9,594 nt of DNA from Anaerolineaceae bacterium (GCA_003524305.1 DQHW01000006.1:1-9594), one strand, 5' to 3'. Positions 1 to 6,522 are shown, counted from the first letter of the stretch. The notes: generated from the sequence alone by a model not told the origin. Translations and numbers: made by a program.

Positions 1-172
1 CGGTGGTCCAAAAAGGAATGTTGTAATTTTGAGCAATGGCTTCGGTTTTTTGAGGATCACGGCCAGCGATGGCGGCGACTTTTACATTTGGCAATGTGAG
101 GTAGTTTTCTAGATGCACCTTGCCGATCTGGCCGACCCCGATGATGCTAACTGTTGTAATTTCGTTTGTCAT
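1..172 (-). CDS. Gfo/Idh/MocA-family oxidoreductase, N-terminal part (cut by window edge)
   Basis: This is the first 57 codons of a protein whose remainder lies beyond the left edge. It opens with MTNEITTVSIIGVGQIGKVH, which holds the GxGxxG dinucleotide-binding loop (GVGQIG) of a Rossmann fold. The segment VKVAAIAGRDPQKTEAIA follows, the beta-2 strand and following helix typical of Gfo/Idh/MocA NAD(P)-dependent sugar dehydrogenases. The ATG at 170-172 is preceded by GAGGA about six bases upstream. The gene starts 19 bp after the histidine kinase stop codon on the same strand, so it is probably co-transcribed with it. The substrate-binding C-terminal domain is outside the window, so the substrate cannot be named. 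Such enzymes commonly oxidise or reduce sugars, inositols or keto-glycosides in the cytoplasm. Confidence 0.88.
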   Translation of the reverse strand, partial: MTNEITTVSIIGVGQIGKVHLENYLTLPNVKVAAIAGRDPQKTEAIAQNYNIPFWTT

Positions 173-191
173 CTTATCCTCGCCTGAAAAT

Positions 192-1577
192 TTATTTTTT
201 CTTTGTGACCAATGGAACCGAGAAATATACAGTGGTACCTTTGCCCAGTTCGCTAGTCAGCGCCATTTCGCCGCCATGCAGTTCGATCAATTGTTTTGAG
301 ATTGAAAGGCCGAGACCTGTGCCATAATCTTCACGGTCATTGGATTTATCCACCTGGAAGAAAGCGTCAAACACTTTTTCAAGGTCCTCTTCGGGGATGC
401 CCTTGCCGGTGTCTTTCACGTAAACGTATGCCATTGAATCTACAACCGTGGATGAAATTCTCACTCCGCCCTTGCTGGTGTATTTGAGCGCATTCGAAAG
501 CAGATTCAGTACGACTTGTTTCAGGCGAACTGCATCGCCATGGACGTTTCTTATTTGTGGTGAAAGTTCGGTTTCAAGGTAAAGACCCTTGGTTTTATAA
601 GCGCTTTCAGTGATCAAGACCACTTCATGAATGAGATTGTTGAGGTTCGTGGTTGAGATTTCAACTTCATATTTTTTGTTTTCTAACGAGGCCATATCCA
701 GAATGTCGTCAATCAGTGCCTTAAGGTGCTGGCTGTTTTGATAGATGCACTCGATGTCACCGCGAAGATCGGGCGTCCAGTTCACTTCGCCGTAACTGCG
801 CGGAGAGTTGATCATGGTTTCGCTGAACCCAATGATAAGGTTCAAAGGGGTACGCAATTCGTGACTGACGTTTTGCACGAAGTTCTGCTTCACCGTCCGC
901 GAGAGTTCGGCTTCTTCGCGTGCATGAATTAATGAGATATTAGTTGCTGAAAGGTATTTTTTGTAATCATTGAGATTGTTGACCAACTTTTCAAGCTTGA
1001 CTTCGTTCTCGCGGATGATTTGTTCGTTTTGCAGTGCTGTTTGGTAGCGTTTGTGATACCAGGTCAGATTGGAATGAATTTGATTCAATATCAATTCAAG
1101 CAGAATGGAAATTGAGATCAGAAGAAATAATGGAAAAGCGAGTTGATTGAAGAAAGCCCATGATTGGTAATGAATGTAAAAGAGACTGACTGACGCCACA
1201 ACCACCAGCGAAACGAAGATGATGGATTGTTTGGTTTCTAACAGAATAAGGGCGAATAAAATTGGGATGATGAAGCTGAAGAGATAATGTGGATCGAAAT
1301 AGACGGTCAAGAGCACGAAGATGGCGCTGCCTTCTGAGAGACATAATGTCCAACTTGAAAGTATTGGAGCCTTATCCTTAAAATATAATGCGACGAGAAA
1401 ACCGATAAGGTTCAGGCCGCATACGATCCAAATGGAATTATCGAGCGAACTCAGGAGGATGGCTTGCGTATCGTACCCGGCATGGAAAGACCATATTCCG
1501 GCATAGGCAAGCACAACCCCCACGATGAATGTAAAGCCCAGGCAATACTTGAGTGATTCGCTGCGAAATGTATTCAC
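192..1577 (-). CDS. Membrane sensor histidine kinase, six predicted TM helices
   Basis: A 461-residue sensor kinase that would autophosphorylate on His and pass the phosphate to a response regulator. Residues about 11-165 hold six hydrophobic segments (near 11-30, 48-66, 72-92, 97-114, 118-137, 145-165) with only short loops, so there is no sizeable extracellular sensor domain. A charged, probably coiled-coil linker (about 175-235) follows. The catalytic core is complete: H box FVQNVSHELRTPLN with His239, N box with Asn362, G1 box DTGKG (389-393), F box near 403-409 and G2 box GTGLGLS (419-425). The start is GTG. A TAA lies in frame 13 codons upstream, and no other usable start exists before the first helix, although the Shine-Dalgarno match is weak (GGAAAAG, about 16 bases away). 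It sits between a ROK kinase and a Gfo/Idh gene. The response regulator gene further upstream on the same strand is the obvious candidate partner, which is an inference from position. Confidence 0.93.
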   Translation of the reverse strand: MNTFRSESLKYCLGFTFIVGVVLAYAGIWSFHAGYDTQAILLSSLDNSIWIVCGLNLIGFLVALYFKDKAPILSSWTLCLSEGSAIFVLLTVYFDPHYLFSFIIPILFALILLETKQSIIFVSLVVVASVSLFYIHYQSWAFFNQLAFPLFLLISISILLELILNQIHSNLTWYHKRYQTALQNEQIIRENEVKLEKLVNNLNDYKKYLSATNISLIHAREEAELSRTVKQNFVQNVSHELRTPLNLIIGFSETMINSPRSYGEVNWTPDLRGDIECIYQNSQHLKALIDDILDMASLENKKYEVEISTTNLNNLIHEVVLITESAYKTKGLYLETELSPQIRNVHGDAVRLKQVVLNLLSNALKYTSKGGVRISSTVVDSMAYVYVKDTGKGIPEEDLEKVFDAFFQVDKSNDREDYGTGLGLSISKQLIELHGGEMALTSELGKGTTVYFSVPLVTKKK

Positions 1578-1629
1578 CAGGTTATTATTATAACTTTTCC
1601 AGCCCGTTCTCGGTTAAAGCGTTTTTGTT

Positions 1630-2385
1630 TTAGAGCAAGATATAGTCATCAGAACGATAAGCGGCATACATGGCAGCGCCGATCACGCCTGCCTGGTTGC
1701 GATAAAAAGCGGGCGCCAGTTTGGCATATTTAGTAGTCAAGTATGGGTGGTAATCTTCAAAATCGGAGCTGATGCCGCCGCCCAAGAGAATATGATCTGG
1801 TGAAACGATGATCTCAACCTGGTCAATGACTTCTTGCAGCCGGGCAGCCCACTCTTGCAGGGTCAGATTGTCGCGCCTCAAAACGGAGGCTGCGGCGTAA
1901 TGTTCAGCCCACATGCCCTTGATTTCAATCATACCGAATTCGGTATTAGGCAGCAGTTTGCCATCCAGAAACAAGCCTGAGCCGATGCCGGTGCCGAGGG
2001 TGAGCACAATGGTGACCCCTTTGCGATATTCTGCTGCACCCGGGTTATAAATTTCGGCAAAACCGGCGGCATCTGCATCATTGAGGGCAAAATGGGGCAC
2101 TTGTTTTTCGCGCAGAATTGAATCCACTTTTTGCCAGATGTCATCGAACTGGATATCCAAGTTCATGATGCCGTGTTCCCACACCACACTCGGAAAACCG
2201 ATGCCAATGCCTTTGTAATTTTGGGCAGAAGAGATCAAATCGAGTAATGCTTCGGTATATTTCTCTGTTCTTTGCGTTTGTGGAATCAATTTCATGTCGA
2301 AATCGATCGTCTTGATTTCTTGGCCAAATTCCACTTCGCCAAATTTGATAGCAGTGCAGCCGATGTCAATGCCGAAGTAATTCAT
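1630..2385 (-). CDS. ROK-family sugar kinase, polyphosphate-glucokinase-like
   Basis: A 251-residue cytoplasmic kinase of the ROK fold, expected to phosphorylate glucose or a related sugar. Visible motifs are phosphate-1 GIDIGCTAIK (5-14), GIGFPSVVWEHG (61-72), the catalytic loop LNDADAAGFAE (101-111, catalytic Asp probably 103), phosphate-2 LTLGTGIGSGLFLDG (128-142), PNTEFGMIEI (146-155), and the adenosine-type motif LLGGGIS (200-206). The NDADAAG, LGTGIGS and PNTEFG blocks, the AAASV and EWA segments after them and the total length match the polyphosphate glucokinase branch better than NagC/Mlc regulators or GlcK. There is no helix-turn-helix and no CxCGxxGC zinc motif. One oddity is Cys10 where the family usually has Gly (DIGGT/DIGGS). 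The chosen ATG has GGAAGG six bases upstream. A longer reading from a TTG at 2466 would overlap the SIS gene and is less likely. The gene begins 16 bp after the SIS gene stop, implying translation from one mRNA. Whether polyphosphate or ATP is the donor cannot be read from sequence. Confidence 0.88.
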   Translation of the reverse strand: MNYFGIDIGCTAIKFGEVEFGQEIKTIDFDMKLIPQTQRTEKYTEALLDLISSAQNYKGIGIGFPSVVWEHGIMNLDIQFDDIWQKVDSILREKQVPHFALNDADAAGFAEIYNPGAAEYRKGVTIVLTLGTGIGSGLFLDGKLLPNTEFGMIEIKGMWAEHYAAASVLRRDNLTLQEWAARLQEVIDQVEIIVSPDHILLGGGISSDFEDYHPYLTTKYAKLAPAFYRNQAGVIGAAMYAAYRSDDYILL

Positions 2386-2391
2386 GCTATA

Positions 2392-2397
2392 CCTTCC
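2392..2397 (-). promoter_or_regulatory. Ribosome-binding site that fixes the ROK kinase start
   Basis: GGAAGG lies six bases before the ATG at 2385. It supports the 251-residue form, whose N-terminus falls directly on the ROK phosphate-1 motif, over an extended TTG start inside the SIS gene. Confidence 0.75.
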
Positions 2398-2401
2398 AAA
2401 A

Positions 2402-3544
2402 TTAATGTGTGCCAGGTGGAAAGAAGAAGGCGTAAATATCACCCAATTCAGGATGGCGATCTTCAAGATTTACATCCGGATTCAACCCCTTTTGCAAAGC
2501 CAGGGAGTAAAAAAGATATTGTGATGCCACTGCAGCTGGGAATTGTCCATAGAGGCGACCGTTTTCCATTTTGGGAAGGGTCATTTTGTGCGTATTATCA
2601 GCCCAATCCGCTTCAGGGTGGTCGGTAATGATGATTAAGTTAACGTTGGAGAAAACGATTCCTTTGGATATGCGGATTGCTTTATCAAGCGTCCGTTCGT
2701 CTGTTTGCAGCAAGATGACGGTCAGGTCGCTCTTGAAACAAGCACTGGGGCCGTGCGTAAATTCTTCCAAACCGAAACTGGTGGCACTTTCGCCGAGCAC
2801 TTCCATCACTTTTAACCTGATCTCATCTGCGTTGGCTTTTTGAGCGCCAAAACCGGTGACCATGTAGCGGGTTTGAGAAACAGGTAGTTTTTCTGCGATG
2901 GCTTTAGCGGTTTGCGCCCAAACTAGTGCATTATCACGGATGGATTCGATAGTATTAGACATCTGAGCGATAAATGGTGCGCTGAAGGCATCTTCTTGAG
3001 TCAAGACGCCTGCCAGCATGGCAAATAATGCCGTGCTCAGGTAGGTTCGTGTTTTGCCAAGCGGAATTTCGTGTAGACATGGATCCGTCAAGACGAGTTT
3101 GGCTGATGTTGCCAGTCTTGAATCCGGGTTGGCAGAGATGCCGACCGTGAAAGCGCCGAGCTCGACTGATTTTTCAAGCGAAAGGCAAGTGGTAATGGAT
3201 TGACCAGATTCACTGATACCGATGACCATCGTTTTATCATCTATCCCGGGAGGGGTGTCGAGTTCAAAATCGTAGGCATCCATGGCTGTGACAGGAATTT
3301 TCAAAAGCGACTGCAATACATAGGCTGAAGCCTGACAGGCATTATAAGAGGTGCCGCAGCCAACGGTGAAAATATTAGCAGGTTTAAAACCGGTTACTAC
3401 AAGTTTGATGAACTCAAGGATTTCAGGTGCCATACAGGCGGTCAGACAATCGGGAATGTCAGCAATGGCATCTGCCATATAAAAAGGATGCTGTTTGCGC
3501 AAAACACCAGACGGAAACTTTTTGCATAATTTTTTGAGATCCAT
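2402..3544 (-). CDS. SIS-domain sugar isomerase (GlmS-C/AgaS/FrlB-like)
   Basis: A 380-residue cytoplasmic protein with two sugar-isomerase (SIS) domains and no glutamine amidotransferase domain, so it is not a complete GlmS. The first SIS domain (about 40-185) has GCGTSYNA (62-69) and SESGQS (111-116), the loops that bind the sugar phosphate. The second (about 205-355) has LEEFTHGP (259-266), the equivalent of the conserved Glu-x-x-His-Gly-Pro stretch of GlmS and its relatives. The tail GLNPDVNLEDRHPELGDIY resembles the C-terminal ring-closing tail of these enzymes. Family members interconvert amino-sugar or sugar phosphates, remove amino groups, or cleave fructosamine-6-phosphates. Which of these applies here is unknown. 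The ATG at 3544 is chosen over a TTG at 3568 because GAAGGA lies six bases before it. It directly precedes the ROK kinase, suggesting that one enzyme makes the phosphosugar the other uses. A 16-base element shared with the divergent region lies 69 bp upstream. Confidence 0.88.
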   Translation of the reverse strand: MDLKKLCKKFPSGVLRKQHPFYMADAIADIPDCLTACMAPEILEFIKLVVTGFKPANIFTVGCGTSYNACQASAYVLQSLLKIPVTAMDAYDFELDTPPGIDDKTMVIGISESGQSITTCLSLEKSVELGAFTVGISANPDSRLATSAKLVLTDPCLHEIPLGKTRTYLSTALFAMLAGVLTQEDAFSAPFIAQMSNTIESIRDNALVWAQTAKAIAEKLPVSQTRYMVTGFGAQKANADEIRLKVMEVLGESATSFGLEEFTHGPSACFKSDLTVILLQTDERTLDKAIRISKGIVFSNVNLIIITDHPEADWADNTHKMTLPKMENGRLYGQFPAAVASQYLFYSLALQKGLNPDVNLEDRHPELGDIYAFFFPPGTH

Positions 3545-3550
3545 GATTAT

Positions 3551-3556
3551 TCCTTC
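3551..3556 (-). promoter_or_regulatory. Ribosome-binding site that fixes the SIS isomerase start
   Basis: GAAGGA lies six bases before the ATG at 3544. The alternative TTG at 3568 would place this site inside the coding sequence and has no comparable site of its own. Confidence 0.75.
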
Positions 3557-3613
3557 GTATAGAGTCAATCACCAATATAAACGATAATTGAGAGGAATAA
3601 TTGCCTTTCGTCT

Positions 3614-3629
3614 GCCAAATTATTGCCAA
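3614..3629 (-). promoter_or_regulatory. Putative operator, copy 1 of TTGGCAATAAYTTGGC, upstream of SIS gene
   Basis: On the minus strand this reads TTGGCAATAATTTGGC. It matches the copy at 4991-5006 at 15 of 16 positions and contains two direct TTGGC repeats 11 bp apart, about one helical turn. It lies in the 105-bp gap between the response regulator and SIS genes, ending 69 bp before the SIS start. A further AAAGGCAATT lies nearby (3599-3608, minus strand), also matched near the other copy. Operator function is inferred from recurrence and position. Confidence 0.5.
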
Positions 3630-3649
3630 TGAATTGAGGTGAGGAAAGT

Positions 3650-4873
3650 TTACTCAACCGTTTTAATGAGGTTAAGGTCTTGCAGTGTTTTTATCAATTC
3701 CAGACGGTTGATCGGTTTGCGGATATAAGCCGCAGCTTTGACTGCTTGAGAGAGTTCAGGTTCAAAGAGCACCGAGCATATGATGACAGGAATTTCCATG
3801 GTTTGGGGATTGGATTTCAAGTTTTTGATCATCTGCCAGCCATCCATTTTGGGCATTAAGATGTCGAGCAATATGAAATCAGGCTTGACCAGTTGAATCA
3901 AATTGAGAGCAATGATGTAGTTATCCGCACCGAAAACCTGGATGCCGTATGAGCCCAACATCCTTTCGATCAAACGGCGAACGGATTCGACATCATCAAT
4001 CACCAGGCAGCTGATCTGCTTTTTGACCGGCAGGATCACCGAGATTTCCGTCATGTCGTCGTTTTGGGTGAAATGGTGGCGCAGCCCCTGAATGGTGAAA
4101 AAGAGTTGAGCGATGCTCCAATGCTCGGAAGTGCGGCTGTTGGGGGTAATAAATATGAACGCTAGTTCGTAGAAAAAATCATTCAGTTTGCGGGTTTTAA
4201 CCTGAGCCTTTAGATTGCCATTACTCTCCCCAATCATTGAAAAAATCTTGTAGAGCCCTTGCTTGGTAAGCACCTGGTCAACCATCACATTGAGTGATGT
4301 GTCTACATCCTTTAGAACAATCTGCTCGTGAAATTCAGTGTTCATCAACGATTTGCATAATTGCAGTGCTTGTTCAAGGATTTGCGACAGGTTTATCAGA
4401 TCATACGAGATTTCCCAGTTTTTCAATTCTTCCTTGATCAGTTCCTGGTCGTAGGTTTCAATTTCTTTGATAGATTCTGTTTCAGGTTGATCAGATTTTT
4501 TGGTTTGCGAAGTATGGTGATCCCAAAGAATTGAGACAAGGGCGTCAAGTCCTTTTTTTAAATCACGTTGAACCTGTCTCTGACTTAAACCCAACTCTTC
4601 TTCAATGATATGCCATTCTTTGAGTAGAAAATAACGGAAGGTAAGAATCTTGTAACAGCGCCATTCAGTGGCAATTGAAGGCGTACCATCTGGCGGTTGC
4701 AGAAAATTGATGCTTTTCTGAATTGTTTCGCGTAAGGCATGCATTCTGACGGTGATAGGTGCATCTTCACCAGAATAAAAGAGATTCAATAAATTGTGGT
4801 TTTCAAGATAGGCAGGGTCTGACAAGTGATTCAAGATATCTTTCACAGCATTTTGAAACTCAGTCCTATCCAT
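3650..4873 (-). CDS. Response regulator: N-terminal HTH, degenerate ATPase-like middle, C-terminal receiver
   Basis: A 407-residue protein with its receiver domain at the C-terminus (about 287-400), the reverse of the usual order. The receiver residues are intact: acidic pair Asp293/Asp294 in CLVIDD, phosphoacceptor Asp337 in LLDILMPKMDGW, Ser367 and Lys386 in IRKP. The N-terminal 120 residues are helical and include EEELGLSQRQVQRDLKKGL (about 91-109), a sigma-region-4-like helix-turn-helix that probably binds DNA. The middle (about 158-284) starts INLSQILEQAL and ends EISVILPV, like the borders of a histidine-kinase ATPase domain, but the N and G boxes are missing. The ATG at 4873 is preferred over a GTG at 4879 because AGAAGG needs the intervening bases as spacer. 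It is the first gene leftward from the divergent region. It is the probable partner of the histidine kinase two genes further along and a candidate regulator of the transporter operon; both roles are inferred. Confidence 0.88.
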   Translation of the reverse strand: MDRTEFQNAVKDILNHLSDPAYLENHNLLNLFYSGEDAPITVRMHALRETIQKSINFLQPPDGTPSIATEWRCYKILTFRYFLLKEWHIIEEELGLSQRQVQRDLKKGLDALVSILWDHHTSQTKKSDQPETESIKEIETYDQELIKEELKNWEISYDLINLSQILEQALQLCKSLMNTEFHEQIVLKDVDTSLNVMVDQVLTKQGLYKIFSMIGESNGNLKAQVKTRKLNDFFYELAFIFITPNSRTSEHWSIAQLFFTIQGLRHHFTQNDDMTEISVILPVKKQISCLVIDDVESVRRLIERMLGSYGIQVFGADNYIIALNLIQLVKPDFILLDILMPKMDGWQMIKNLKSNPQTMEIPVIICSVLFEPELSQAVKAAAYIRKPINRLELIKTLQDLNLIKTVE

Positions 4874-4878
4874 GAGCA

Positions 4879-4884
4879 CCTTCT
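4879..4884 (-). promoter_or_regulatory. Ribosome-binding site that fixes the response regulator start
   Basis: AGAAGG lies five bases before the ATG at 4873. A GTG at 4879 overlaps this site and therefore cannot be served by it. Confidence 0.7.
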
Positions 4885-4910
4885 AAAAAATAGTTTAAAA
4901 ATTTTTTATA

Positions 4911-4935
4911 GCTCAAATATATCATTTTTTTGAGC
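4911..4935. repeat. Inverted repeat GCTCAAA/TTTGAGC upstream of the response regulator
   Basis: Seven-base perfect arms separated by 11 AT-rich bases, 38 bp before the response regulator start. It could be an operator or a leader hairpin. In such AT-rich DNA the arms are only moderately unlikely by chance. Confidence 0.4.
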
Positions 4936-4990
4936 CTGCGTTTAAAGCCTCATATAAAAATTGTGTTTGAAATAATAAAAAGGCAATTCC

Positions 4991-5006
4991 TTGGCAATAA
5001 CTTGGC
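4991..5006 (+). promoter_or_regulatory. Putative operator, copy 2 of TTGGCAATAAYTTGGC, in the divergent region
   Basis: This reads TTGGCAATAACTTGGC on the plus strand, 178 bp before the binding-protein gene, in the same orientation relative to its downstream gene as copy 1. AAAGGCAATT lies just upstream (4979-4988), also as near copy 1. Its second TTGGC overlaps the best-looking -35 hexamer in the region, so a bound protein could block or recruit polymerase. Confidence 0.5.
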
Positions 5007-5030
5007 GCAAGAAGACAGCCAATTTGTAAT
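5002..5030 (+). promoter_or_regulatory. Possible sigma-70-type promoter for the transporter operon
   Basis: TTGGCG (5002-5007) and TGTAAT (5025-5030) are separated by 17 bp. The -10 box matches consensus at five of six positions and the -35 box at four of six. It would give a leader of about 150 bases before the binding-protein start. The region is AT-rich, so chance matches are likely, and no experiment supports this. Confidence 0.35.
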
Positions 5031-5184
5031 ATTCTGTAATTGCGAAACTTCTAGACCAATAAAAACCGTGAAATATTGATTCTATTAACATTTTTTAATA
5101 GGAGGTGTCAATAAGTCGATTAAGATTATGTCACTAACATTTCCGGTAATTCATTCTTTGCAAGCGATAAATTGAGGAGAAAAA

Positions 5185-6522
5185 ATGAAGAAAAGTATTC
5201 AAGTGTTAATCAGCATCATCATTTTAGGCGCGCTTTTGCTCTCAGCCTGCGCCCCACAAGCACTCGCACCAGAAGTTGCTGCCACCGAAGCTTCCGCCCC
5301 TGAAGCCGCTGCAACTGAAGCACCAGCAGACGGAAAGCCTGTCACTCTTGAGTTCTGGACGTTCTCTGATTATGCCTCCGATGCCGGCGGCGATATGATG
5401 AAAACTTTCATTTCTGAATTTGAAGCTGCCCATCCCGGTGTTACGATCAACATTACCGGCAAGGGTGGAGATGAATTGAACACTGGCATCGTCACCAGTG
5501 CTGCAAGCGGCACGATCCCTGACATTTACATGGGTACAACCAGCCAGGGTGCCCTCTTCACTGGCATCAATGCAATGGCAAATGTTTATGATAGCTGGAT
5601 GGCTATGCCGGAAGATTATCGTTCTCAATTTGACCCCAACATGATCAGTGAAGTCACTCCCGTTGACGGCGAAATGTATGCCATGCCCTTTACCGGTTAT
5701 GCCACTTTCTTGTATCGCAACTTGACCGTTCTCGAAGCTGCTGGCATTGACCCCGCCACCCCCATCAACACCTGGGATGAATGGTTAGCTCAACAGAAAC
5801 AGATCAAAGAAGCAGGCTTCCTGGCCATGGGTTCTTTCTATAACGATTGGTGGGATTTCACCAATATTTATAGCGGCGCTGCAACCAGCGAGGAATGGGG
5901 CATTGATTTTGATGCCAAGACCACAAAAATCAATCCTGAAAAATATATTCAGACTGTAAAATTCCTTGAAGCCGCCAAAGAATACGGCACCGAAAATGGC
6001 GACCAGGATCAGGCAACCACAGATCTCTTCTTGAGCAACCAATTGGCTTTCATCGTCACCGGCCCCTGGATGGATCCTACTTTCAAAGCCGCTGCTGAAT
6101 CTAATGGTTTGATATATGATTACATTCTGACCCCTGGTGCAACAGCCGATAACAAGGGTGGTGTTCGCGGAACAGAATTCGTGACCATCTCACCTGCCAC
6201 TGCCAATGCCGACCTGGCTTGGGAATTCGTCACCTATATCTGCGATGAGCCCCAGTTAGTGCGCTGGTCTGAAGCTCTGGGCCGTTTCAATGGCAATCAA
6301 AAAGCCATGGCTCAGGTTGATAATTCATTGCTCAAAATCACCATTGACGCTGCAGCTTCTTCCCTGCTGGAACGTCCCCCTCATTTCACCACTGCCTATC
6401 CCGGCAACTACTACCAGGCATTGCAAGATAACCTGGCCCAGATCACCACTGGTGTATTTACACCTGAAGACGGCGCTGCTGATTTGATCACCCAATTGAA
6501 CGCTACCATCGCTGGAAACTAA
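5185..6522 (+). CDS. Family-1 extracellular sugar-binding lipoprotein of an ABC importer
   Basis: A 445-residue solute-binding lipoprotein that would capture a carbohydrate outside the membrane and deliver it to the two permeases downstream. It has a Lys-Lys start, a hydrophobic signal (about 6-20) and the lipobox LLSAC with Cys22 as the lipidated residue. An Ala/Thr/Glu/Pro-rich tether (about 24-50) follows. The mature domain begins PVTLEFWTF (52-60), the typical first strand of family-1 (MalE-like) binding proteins. Other typical segments are AAHPGVTINI, IPDIYMG, YAMPF and TGPW (292-295). GAGGAG lies five bases before the ATG. Aromatic residues such as those in NDWWDF could stack on sugar rings, but the ligand is not identifiable. 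The gene leads the rightward operon, and an 11-bp hairpin follows its stop codon. Confidence 0.94.
   Translation: MKKSIQVLISIIILGALLLSACAPQALAPEVAATEASAPEAAATEAPADGKPVTLEFWTFSDYASDAGGDMMKTFISEFEAAHPGVTINITGKGGDELNTGIVTSAASGTIPDIYMGTTSQGALFTGINAMANVYDSWMAMPEDYRSQFDPNMISEVTPVDGEMYAMPFTGYATFLYRNLTVLEAAGIDPATPINTWDEWLAQQKQIKEAGFLAMGSFYNDWWDFTNIYSGAATSEEWGIDFDAKTTKINPEKYIQTVKFLEAAKEYGTENGDQDQATTDLFLSNQLAFIVTGPWMDPTFKAAAESNGLIYDYILTPGATADNKGGVRGTEFVTISPATANADLAWEFVTYICDEPQLVRWSEALGRFNGNQKAMAQVDNSLLKITIDAAASSLLERPPHFTTAYPGNYYQALQDNLAQITTGVFTPEDGAADLITQLNATIAGN

Larger units (their letters stand above)
4874..5184. other. Divergent intergenic region between response regulator and transporter operon
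   Basis: About 310 bp of AT-rich DNA with no convincing gene. From left to right it holds an inverted repeat GCTCAAA/TTTGAGC (4911-4917 and 4929-4935), the AAAGGCAATT and TTGGCAATAACTTGGC elements (4979-5006), a possible rightward promoter (5002-5030), a seven-bp inverted repeat CTATTAA/TTAATAG (5082-5088 and 5095-5101), an orphan AGGAGGTG (5100-5107) and the binding-protein ribosome-binding site (5174-5179). It must contain the leftward promoter of the regulator gene too, but I could not identify one with confidence. Confidence 0.7.

Noticed and set aside
88..95. TTGGCAAT inside the left-edge oxidoreductase gene as a third copy of the shared element
   Set aside because: Only the first eight bases match and the second TTGGC repeat is absent; it lies in coding sequence and is probably chance.
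2386..2466. N-terminal extension of the ROK kinase from a TTG at 2466
   Set aside because: It would overlap the SIS gene and add residues before the phosphate-1 motif that do not fit the family; the ATG at 2385 has a good ribosome-binding site.
2272..2628. 118-codon plus-strand open frame across the ROK/SIS junction
   Set aside because: It is antisense to two recognised genes, has no recognisable domain, and its composition is that of a shadow frame.
2402..3544. Calling the SIS protein GlmS
   Set aside because: The N-terminal glutamine amidotransferase domain is absent, so it cannot make glucosamine-6-phosphate from glutamine by itself.
3545..3568. Eight-residue extension of the SIS protein from a TTG at 3568
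   Set aside because: The GAAGGA ribosome-binding site for the ATG at 3544 lies inside this stretch, and no site serves the TTG.
5242..5628. 128-codon open frame on the minus strand inside the binding-protein gene
   Set aside because: It lies wholly within a well-supported gene, is rich in Cys and Gly from antisense reading of the Ala/Glu linker, and shows no recognisable domain.
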